A stretch of DNA of 41,045 bases from Nitrospirota bacterium (GTDB lineage Bacteria; Nitrospirota; Thermodesulfovibrionia; SZUA-242): NCBI GenBank assembly GCA_027021335.1, contig JALUUO010000062.1, positions 1 through 41,045 on the forward strand, in the 5' to 3' direction. The translations under genes and the position numbers were made by a program. The notes under the pieces are model-generated. The model was given only the letters and a program-made list of their open reading frames with translations. It did not search any database and had not been told where the DNA came from. Each line of letters starts with the position of its first letter. Positions within the stretch are counted from its first letter, which is position 1. Shown here in pieces: positions 36,307 to 41,045 of this stretch.

Positions 36307-37677
36307 TTAAAAATCTAGCGGACTCCTTGCCTCTTTGAATGTCCGTGACTTTATGGTGTGGGTGTAAATCATGGTTGTCCGCACATCACTATGCCCTAAA
36401 AGTTTCTGTATTGTTCGGATATCATAATTTGCCTGCAACAGGTGGCTGGCAAAGCTGTGCCTGAAAGTATGGGCGGTTGCTCTTTTTAGAAGTTGAGCTT
36501 CTCGAACGGCTTTTTTTATAGCCTTCTGAACGTGGGTGTGATGAAGGTGAGAACGCCTTATCTCATTGGAACCCGCAACCTTGGTTAACTGCTTTGCAGG
36601 AAAGAACCACTGCCATACCAATTCCTTAGCGCAGTTTTTATATTTATTCTCAATTAAACTAAACATGAAGGCGCCGTTATAACCAATATCCAAATCCTTT
36701 TGGTGTAATTTTTTAACCCGTTCCAGGTGTGCTTTCAGTTCCGGCATAAGTGTTTCCGGCAACGGAACTGTCCGGTCTTTTTTCCCCTTGCCGTCATGTA
36801 TTGTCAAAACACCGGTGTTGAAATTAAAACTGTTAATTCTCAAGTTCATGCATTCAAACAAACGAAGTCCGCATCCGTAAAGTAGTTTGGCTATCAAATC
36901 ATAAGGATAAGGAAGTTTGGCAATAACTGCATCAATCTCCTCACGGGACAAAACAACAGGTATATAAAGTTTTCTTTTTGCCCTCACATTATCCGTATGA
37001 TCGCCGAAATCCTTCCTGAGAACGTGCCTGAAGAAGAAAAGCAGTGCATTAAAAGCCTGGTTCTGAGTAGACGCCGCAACATTGCGTTTGACCGCGAGGT
37101 AGGTAAGAAATTCCTTTACATCCGCACTGGACAGCAATTCAGGAGCTTTGTTCCGGGTAAAACCTTGAAATTTCTTTGCCCAAATAGAATACGCTTTCAG
37201 AGTTTTGGGAGAATAATGCCTCGTCTTGATTTCTGCCGACAGATCTGCAAGTGCCTTGTTCCAGTGAAAACTCGCAGTACCCGAAAAATTATCAGACCTC
37301 GACTTTCCTTGTTGAGGCGAGGCCTCTGAAGGTGAAGGTACAACCTTCTTTGCTGTTTCCGCGGACCGAATCCCTCCTTTGTTCGGCTTCGTATTGCCCT
37401 GCGACACCGTTTTGCCGGATGTCCGGAGAAGCTGGTAATACAGAGATATGGCATGAGCAGCCTGTTCCTGCTGATCAGATGTCTGATTTTTCTTCCGCAG
37501 TTCGGCGATGAATTGTGTCAGACTTTCCTTGTTCGAGTCCTTCATTTCATATTTAAAACAGAAGTCCAGGTAGAATCGTAACCATTTTTTGTAATAACTG
37601 TGTTGAGCGGTGGGGACTGCACGTTTTACAAGCATTGCCTGAAAACGGGTCAGAATATCGCGCGGGATATTAATCAT
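36307..37677 (-). CDS. intI: integron integrase with an extended N-terminus
   Basis: A 456-residue tyrosine recombinase. Catalytic residues are visible: Arg272 (LLYGCGLRLFE), Lys near 300 (GKGKKDR), His403-x-x-Arg406 (HTFRHSFASHLL), His429 (LLGHSDVRTTM) and Tyr438. What makes it an integron integrase is the family-specific insertion at ~355-395 (WQWFFPAKQ...RRSHLHHTHVQKAIKKAV) and the ARSPLD end, both matching IntI. Typical IntI has 320-340 residues; here ~130 extra N-terminal residues hold what looks like a second SAM-like core-binding domain (residues ~22-85) joined by a disordered linker. It is transcribed away from the cassettes, the standard integron layout. Confidence 0.92.
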   Translation of the reverse strand: MINIPRDILTRFQAMLVKRAVPTAQHSYYKKWLRFYLDFCFKYEMKDSNKESLTQFIAELRKKNQTSDQQEQAAHAISLYYQLLRTSGKTVSQGNTKPNKGGIRSAETAKKVVPSPSEASPQQGKSRSDNFSGTASFHWNKALADLSAEIKTRHYSPKTLKAYSIWAKKFQGFTRNKAPELLSSADVKEFLTYLAVKRNVAASTQNQAFNALLFFFRHVLRKDFGDHTDNVRAKRKLYIPVVLSREEIDAVIAKLPYPYDLIAKLLYGCGLRLFECMNLRINSFNFNTGVLTIHDGKGKKDRTVPLPETLMPELKAHLERVKKLHQKDLDIGYNGAFMFSLIENKYKNCAKELVWQWFFPAKQLTKVAGSNEIRRSHLHHTHVQKAIKKAVREAQLLKRATAHTFRHSFASHLLQANYDIRTIQKLLGHSDVRTTMIYTHTIKSRTFKEARSPLDF

Positions 37678-37701
37678 GTAAGAATATCAATAAATTGTAT
37701 A

Positions 37702-37731
37702 AATGTAAGATTTGTAATGTTATACAGTTAA
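37702..37731 (-). promoter_or_regulatory. putative intI promoter overlapping a LexA-like box
   Basis: On the minus strand TTAACT (37731-37726) and TACATT (37707-37702) are 18 bases apart. Between and across them lies CTGTATAACATTACAA (37727-37712), which matches the CTGT-N8-ACAG SOS box of gammaproteobacteria except for the last base. LexA control of intI is known in other integrons. LexA boxes of Desulfobacterota can differ, so the match needs care. Confidence 0.45.
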
Positions 37732-37914
37732 CTAATGATAGTAAAACAAAGTTTTTTTGTCAATTATGATGGATTCGTAAAAGTCAGAAAGTGCCTAAAT
37801 GTCATTTTAAGCATTGAAAAATATTAATGTTATCAATGTGTTATAAAAGTAATATTTCCAGCTTAGCTTGAAATGACAGGCTTTTCGAAGTTTTTACGAA
37901 CACATCAATTATTA

Positions 37915-37943
37915 TTGACAAAAAGAATAAAACTCGGTAGTTT
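37915..37943 (+). promoter_or_regulatory. candidate cassette promoter (Pc)
   Basis: TTGACA (37915-37920), a perfect -35 box, lies 17 bases before TAGTTT (37938-37943), a modest -10. A stand-alone TATAAT sits at 37954-37959 just before the attI core. Position and direction fit the promoter that drives first cassettes in integrons. Which -10 is used cannot be decided from sequence. Confidence 0.5.
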
Positions 37944-38019
37944 AAAGAAACTTTATAATTACTTGTTATGTTTGCAGGCATTAACAGCCATAATCTATGT
38001 GAGTGCCCAGGAGGGCAAC

Positions 38020-38181
38020 ATGAATCAACGCAACTATGCATTAAAACTTATGGTTCATGAATCGGCTGGTTCACCCAGCCTCGACTCAAAGGTTCATTCA
38101 GTATCTCTGAGTGACCTGAATTCCATAGCATTATTGCGACGATTAACGAGCTGCCTGGGCACTCACTCCAAAAAGCCATGA
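38020..38181 (+). CDS. 53-residue ORF heading cassette 1, translationally coupled to RAMP-TIR
   Basis: An ATG at 38020 follows AGGAGGG with ideal spacing, the strongest ribosome site in the cassette. The 53-residue product (begins MNQRNYALKLMVHESAG) has no recognised domain, no signal peptide and no membrane segment. It stops in ATGA overlapping the RAMP-TIR start (38178). Short leader ORFs in or beside attI are known to boost translation of first-cassette genes, so this may serve as a translation enhancer, a small antitoxin-like partner, or the remnant of an earlier gene. The frame is open upstream to 37873, but the 38020 start is far better supported. Confidence 0.55.
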   Translation: MNQRNYALKLMVHESAGSPSLDSKVHSVSLSDLNSIALLRRLTSCLGTHSKKP

Positions 38182-39605
38182 AAGAACTGATTTCAAAGAG
38201 ATATTTGGCTCTCGCATTGGAACCGATCCATATCGGGAGTCAGAGCAAATCAACTCCTTCAGCAACTGCAAGAGATGTTGACGGCTTTCCGTTTATTCCA
38301 GCTTCATCTTTGAAGGGCAGCGTAAGGTCATTATCGGCCGGTCTATTCAAATTTGAGGGTTGTGACGGAAAAGGGTGGCATTGTCCACAACCACATAAAT
38401 GTCCGTCTTGCTCGGTATTCGGTTTCGCTAATTTCCATGCAGGGACAGCTTCAAGCCTTGTTCGCTTTTCGTCGGCGAGTATGGTCTTAATTCCTATTAA
38501 ATCTGAATTCGGAGTTTTTTGGCTTTCATCGTGGTATAGGCTGTCGAAAATAGGATTGGTGCCTGAGCCTTCGGAATCAAATAAAAAGCATTGGGCTTTT
38601 GGTGAACAAATCCAGGACTTACAAATAGAGTGGTTAAGAAAAAATCTAAAATTAGATATTGATCCCAAAACAGAGAAAATATCTACCCAAGAATGGATAG
38701 GCCCATCTGATTTAAGGGATACGTATGAGCGTGCCATTGTTATAGATGAATATAGTCTTTCTTCTCTCTTCGGTTTTTTTACGGGGCTTTCAACATCAAT
38801 ATCAATAGACGGTCTTACAGGACGCGCAAGGGACGGTGCACTTTTTGAGGTTGAACATATTAATCGGATGTCTGTTCTCTGTTTTGAAATAGTTTATATT
38901 AATCCAATACTACGTGGCATCCGACAGTTTATAAATAATCAGAGCCTTACTAATGTTGAGATTCCAGCGGATATTGAGCACGTTGAGCAAATAATTCAAA
39001 GTGGTCTTGAAAAGTTAAAATTCTATGGAATAGGTGGAAAGCGAAGCAGAGGGTATGGCAGATTAAAGATCTGGGAACTTCCATCAATAGAAGACCTATC
39101 CAACGGGGAGCAGGATTTTTTAATTCCTCCTCGCAGTTCTGTCCCACTTATTTTTATATCTTACTCCTCAAAAAATGTTTCTATTGCCAGACGTCTTGCC
39201 GCAGACCTCCAATCTGAGCAAATGGATGTATGGTTGGACGAAAAGAAAATATTGGTTGGTGATTCGATTCATCAGAAAGTTGAAGAAGGGATTTCAAAAT
39301 GTGATTACTTAATTTTATTAGTATCTCAAGATTCTATGCGGTCTAATTGGGTTCAAGATGAAATAAATGCAGTCCGGACTAGAGAAAAAAGCCATAGCAA
39401 AACAATCCTTCTACCTGCCCTTTTACCGGATGTAGATAGTGCATGCTTGCCATCCCTTCTTTGTGATAAGAAGTTCACTAAATTTGCGCCCAAATATGAA
39501 GACGGACTAAGGGAATTAATTGAGTCAATAAAGGGTCATGAAAATCGAAAAATAGAAAAACATAACAAGGCTAATTCAGCCGACGCAAAAAAGCCGCGCG
39601 GCTGA
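38178..39605 (+). CDS. RAMP (Cas7/Csm3-Cmr4-like) - TIR fusion protein
   Basis: A 475-residue two-domain protein. Residues ~8-300 are a RAMP domain: LEPIHIGSQSK, then FPFIPASSLKGSVRSL (the Cas7 thumb-proximal IPxSSLKGxxR signature), a Cys cluster with Cys62, 69, 75 and 78 ending CPSCSVFG as in Csm3/Cmr4 zinc sites, and the closing glycine-rich loop GIGGKRSRGYG (284-294) typical of RAMPs. Residues ~322-465 form a TIR domain (IFISYSSKN, WLDEKKILVGDS, ...SNWVQDE with the putative catalytic Glu395). From family knowledge RAMPs bind RNA and many bacterial TIRs degrade NAD+. I infer an RNA-sensing NADase effector for abortive defence. No cas10, other cas gene or CRISPR array is nearby. The stop lies inside the attC. 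Confidence 0.88.
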   Translation: MKELISKRYLALALEPIHIGSQSKSTPSATARDVDGFPFIPASSLKGSVRSLSAGLFKFEGCDGKGWHCPQPHKCPSCSVFGFANFHAGTASSLVRFSSASMVLIPIKSEFGVFWLSSWYRLSKIGLVPEPSESNKKHWAFGEQIQDLQIEWLRKNLKLDIDPKTEKISTQEWIGPSDLRDTYERAIVIDEYSLSSLFGFFTGLSTSISIDGLTGRARDGALFEVEHINRMSVLCFEIVYINPILRGIRQFINNQSLTNVEIPADIEHVEQIIQSGLEKLKFYGIGGKRSRGYGRLKIWELPSIEDLSNGEQDFLIPPRSSVPLIFISYSSKNVSIARRLAADLQSEQMDVWLDEKKILVGDSIHQKVEEGISKCDYLILLVSQDSMRSNWVQDEINAVRTREKSHSKTILLPALLPDVDSACLPSLLCDKKFTKFAPKYEDGLRELIESIKGHENRKIEKHNKANSADAKKPRG

Positions 39606-39620
39606 TTAGCAGCGTTATGC
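39560..39620 (+). other. attC site of cassette 1
   Basis: A 61-base imperfect palindrome with all attC parts. R'' is ACATAAC, followed by spacer AAG, L'' GCTAATTCAGCCG, an AAAAAA loop region, L' CGGCTGATTAGC, spacer AGC and R' GTTATGC (39614-39620). The arms pair as GCTAAT and CAGCCG with one extra T in the L'' strand, the extrahelical base that sets strand choice for the integrase. It resembles attC sites of well-studied mobile integrons. The TGA of the RAMP-TIR gene (39603-39605) lies inside it. Confidence 0.9.
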
Positions 39621-39639
39621 AAAAAAATGGATCAAATTA

Positions 39640-39984
39640 ATGAAGTTGTATTACTACGCAATTGATGGCGATGACATTGGAGCGTGTCTTGAAAAACATG
39701 CGTTATCCAATGACTTGGAAGCAATTCGATATTTGTCGACTAATGTCTACAAATGCCTTGATAATATAAAAACATATTTAGAAGAAAATTCCGCTACTAT
39801 AGTATTTTGTGGTGGAGATAGCATACTAGCAACATCAGAAAATCGAATAGAAATAACTATTGATAAATTGACATTTGGGGAGTTTAGTTTTTCTGCTGGA
39901 ATTGGCGATACGTGTTGCAATGCAACACTCGCACTCAAGAAAGCAAAAGGTCTTGGCAAAAAACGTATTGAGGTAATGCTATGA
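39640..39984 (+). CDS. minimal CRISPR polymerase (mCpol), OptS-like nucleotide cyclase
   Basis: A 114-residue single-domain protein of the mCpol family, a Cas10/GGDEF-related nucleotidyl cyclase. Motifs: the metal-binding YYAIDGDDIG near the start (Asp9, Asp11, Asp12), the beta-hairpin VFCGGDSIL (GGDS at 58-61 in place of GGDD), and FSAGIGDT...ALKKAKGLGKKRIEV at the end. In the Panoptes system the mCpol protein OptS makes a cyclic dinucleotide all the time. The second Asp of GGDD is Ser here, so activity should be tested. It overlaps the CARF gene by ATGA. A seven-codon leader (ATG at 39617, stop overlapping this start as TAATG) precedes it; the ribosome site is weak (GGAT). Confidence 0.88.
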   Translation: MKLYYYAIDGDDIGACLEKHALSNDLEAIRYLSTNVYKCLDNIKTYLEENSATIVFCGGDSILATSENRIEITIDKLTFGEFSFSAGIGDTCCNATLALKKAKGLGKKRIEVML

Positions 39985-40625
39985 AAGCAAAGCTTCTAGT
40001 TCAAAGTGATAAGGTCGAAACGTATATAAATGTAATGGCCGCTTTATGTGATAAATATCCAGTCAAACAAATCATGCTTTCTTTCATAGAAAAGGAGCCT
40101 GACGAATCATTCATCAATGAGATTCAATCCAAATTAGTTGAGCTGTCTAGTCGCCCAAACTATTCAAAAGCATCAAGGGTTTTGCTGGAGGGAGAAGCCG
40201 CGAATAGTGATCATGTCTTATTGGTTAAAGGTTGGGATGTAGTAGATGTTACAGGTGTTAGCAAAGAAGTGGCAATTAATATCTCTGCTGCATCTATTGG
40301 TAATAAAAAAGTACATGTATGTCAATTAAGCTGGAAACAGCGGTTCAAAAGAGATGAAGAGTGGATATTAAAAGAAGGTAATCATTATTATACGGATTTA
40401 ATGAGCACAGGTGCGTTATCAAAGTTGTATCATGAATATTTCCAAAAAAAGCATGTGATTATAGCGTTTGGTGTTCTTTTTTCAATAGTTTTCAGTGTTG
40501 CTATAGCAAAAATAGTTTGGCCTACATTTATAGTTCCAGAAGATGTGGTAAATTTGTTTAGTTTATTAATTGGTGCAGCAGGGTTGTATTTAGCAATCAT
40601 GAGCCTAAGAAGCAAAAATGCATAA
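39981..40625 (+). CDS. CARF-like sensor with two C-terminal membrane helices (OptE-like effector)
   Basis: A 214-residue protein. Residues ~1-120 form a Rossmann-like domain with the CARF hallmark DVTGVSKEVAINISAAS (residues 89-105; D-x-T-G-x-x-K) and a following strand KVHVCQLSW. A linker leads to two hydrophobic helices at ~158-180 and ~186-208. From the Panoptes and related systems I infer that the CARF domain binds the cyclic nucleotide from the mCpol partner and controls a pore or membrane-disrupting helical pair. Known OptE proteins are membrane effectors held off by the nucleotide; here the sensor precedes the helices. Start is ATGA-coupled with GAGG eight bases upstream. Confidence 0.82.
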   Translation: MKAKLLVQSDKVETYINVMAALCDKYPVKQIMLSFIEKEPDESFINEIQSKLVELSSRPNYSKASRVLLEGEAANSDHVLLVKGWDVVDVTGVSKEVAINISAASIGNKKVHVCQLSWKQRFKRDEEWILKEGNHYYTDLMSTGALSKLYHEYFQKKHVIIAFGVLFSIVFSVAIAKIVWPTFIVPEDVVNLFSLLIGAAGLYLAIMSLRSKNA

Positions 40626-40687
40626 CAAAATAAGGATTAGTCCTGAGTCGAACGAAGTGAGTGCTCATGACTAATCCCTGGTTCAAG
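40620..40687 (+). other. degenerate attC site of cassette 2
   Basis: R'' GCATAAC (40620-40626), spacer AAAATAA, arm GGATTAGTC with a mismatch then TGAG, loop, arm CTCA-GACTAATCC, spacer CTG and R' GTTCAAG (40681-40687). The stem is strong, but only the AAC/GTT triplet of R''/R' pairs, as expected if R' comes from a different neighbour. The unequal spacers (7 and 3) are unusual. The hairpin could also serve as a terminator for the mCpol operon. Confidence 0.65.
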
Positions 40688-40794
40688 AAGCCGCGGTTGC
40701 TATAGGGGAAAAGGTAGGAGTTTTTCTCTTGGGTGTAAAAGAATTAACGTTAGGAAATAAGGAGAAGCAGAATAATAAACATAAAAACGATGCT
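40675..40794 (+). pseudogene. possible C-terminal gene remnant next to the last attC
   Basis: The frame is open from after the TAA at 40672-40674 to a TGA at 40792-40794 and reads with protein-like composition (VQEAAVAIGEKVGVFLLG, then a Lys/Asn-rich tail). It has no start codon or ribosome site and begins essentially at the R' core of the second attC. It may be the 3' end of a gene cut by array insertion or rearrangement, but 40 open codons can occur by chance. Confidence 0.3.
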
Positions 40795-41045
40795 TGATCT
40801 GCAATTCTGTATTGCTTTTGCACAAAATATCCGGAGCAAAACAGTGAAAAACCGTTATTAGTGCGCACGTGTTCCCTTATGCCTTTTTTTTCTTTGAAAA
40901 AAGGTCATTTAGAGAGTTTTTTTTAAAAAAGGCAATAATTTTCGCTATAGTTTTGTTTTATCCTGGCCCCCTGCATGCCGGCGTCGGAAGCGCTGGCGTA
41001 GGTCTCAGAAATGCAATAAACTTTGGAACCTGTCCACAGCGTTTA
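40795..41045 (+). other. right-edge region with a possible secreted-protein start
   Basis: AT-rich with several long T and A runs (40884-40930). A frame open through the right edge encodes a signal-peptide-like stretch near 40923-40976 (LKKAIIFAIVLFYPGPLHA), then GVGSAGVGLRNAINFGTCPQRL to the end. No ATG is in frame; GTG at 40869 is the only upstream candidate, and the T runs make a frameshift plausible. Treat as a partial, uncertain CDS. No further attC is complete before the window ends. Confidence 0.3.

Larger units (their letters stand above)
37678..38019 (+). other. putative attI recombination region and integron leader
   Basis: The AT-rich stretch between divergent intI and the first cassette. 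The recombination core is set at G37965|TTATGT because the R'' box of the first cassette's attC (39560-39566, ACATAAC) is its exact reverse complement, as expected if both came from one circular cassette. attI sequences differ between integrons, so the flanking part cannot be confirmed by consensus. Other GTTAT motifs at 37719-37723 and 37829-37833 could be further integrase-binding sites. Confidence 0.7.
37966..39614 (+). mobile_element. integron gene cassette 1 (small ORF + RAMP-TIR)
   Basis: Boundaries are set by the integron rule that exchange occurs between G and TT of GTT cores. The left end is TT after G37965; the right end is G39614 of the attC core GTTATGC. The cassette's own 5' core (GTTATGT) and its attC R'' box (ACATAAC, 39560-39566) are perfectly complementary, and the match extends to nine bases (AAACATAAC). 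It carries two coupled ORFs on the plus strand. Length is 1649 bases, long for a cassette but within known range. Confidence 0.8.
39615..40681 (+). mobile_element. integron gene cassette 2 (mCpol + CARF-2TM)
   Basis: A 1067-base cassette from TT after G39614 to G40681. Its 5' core GTTATGC is the exact reverse complement of its own attC R'' box GCATAAC (40620-40626), the same self-consistency test passed by cassette 1. It contains a two-gene unit with an ATGA overlap, starting 25 bases into the cassette. It has no obvious promoter of its own, so it may depend on Pc read-through or on an internal weak promoter in cassette 1. Confidence 0.75.

Noticed and set aside
36307-37677. The recombinase as a XerC/XerD or phage integrase
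   Set aside because: The IntI-specific insertion between the catalytic motifs, the ARSPLD end, the divergent orientation and the adjacent attC sites all favour an integron integrase.
40683-40868. 61-codon minus-strand frame after the second attC
   Set aside because: No ribosome site, low-complexity composition and overlap with the better plus-strand fragment; not enough support for a gene.
37690-41045. A CRISPR array accompanying the RAMP, mCpol and CARF genes
   Set aside because: No regularly spaced direct repeats of 20-40 bases are present anywhere in the window, and no cas1, cas2, cas6 or cas10 gene was found.

Overview
The window most likely comes from a sulfate-reducing bacterium of the Desulfobacterota (Desulfobacterales-like). 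The evidence is a nearly complete set of genes for sulfate activation and APS reduction (sat, aprBA, qmoABC), an energy-conserving pyrophosphatase (hppA), two Rnf subunits (rnfA, rnfB), and, at the left edge, the end of a nif-specific ferredoxin gene (fdxB) suggesting an adjacent nitrogen-fixation locus. This assignment rests on gene content, not on a phylogenetic test.

Layout. 1-222: 3' end of fdxB. 261-9842, all on the minus strand: a very large pseudopilin with four LamG-like domains, a PilZ/PATAN/DnaJ/TPR protein, an HNH protein, rnhA, murA and a PhzF-family protein. 9852-11266: a rubrerythrin-like protein and a YkgJ-type cysteine-cluster protein. 11422-24488: the energy block, transcribed right to left as rnfA-rnfB, sat, aprB-aprA, qmoA-qmoB-qmoC, hppA, ending in a strong hairpin terminator. 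Sat makes APS and PPi, HppA hydrolyses the PPi while pumping ions, AprBA reduces APS to sulfite, and QmoABC links AprBA to the quinone pool. 24671-28741: a rhodanese/metallo-beta-lactamase protein, a small unknown gene, tRNA-Arg(UCG), a zinc-ribbon protein and an M23 peptidase. 28902-36099, plus strand: Nudix hydrolase, glnE, a cyclophilin, bioB-bioW and a diacylglycerol-kinase-like gene.

36307-40687 is the most unusual part. It is an integron: a divergent integron integrase gene (intI) with a LexA-like box, a putative attI, and two gene cassettes whose ends can be set to the base. Each cassette starts with TT of a GTT core (37966 and 39615), and the R'' box of each cassette's attC (39560-39566 and 40620-40626) is the exact reverse complement of that cassette's own 5' core. 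Cassette 1 encodes a 53-residue ORF and a fusion of a Cas7-like RAMP domain to a TIR domain. Cassette 2 encodes a minimal CRISPR polymerase (mCpol) and a CARF-like protein with two membrane helices. The second pair resembles the Panoptes (OptS/OptE) anti-phage arrangement. No cas10, other cas gene or CRISPR array is present. The RAMP-TIR fusion beside an mCpol pair in an integron is the best candidate here for an undescribed defence system.

Beyond 40687 there are only fragments: a possible C-terminal gene remnant starting at the attC junction and a possible secreted protein running off the right edge.
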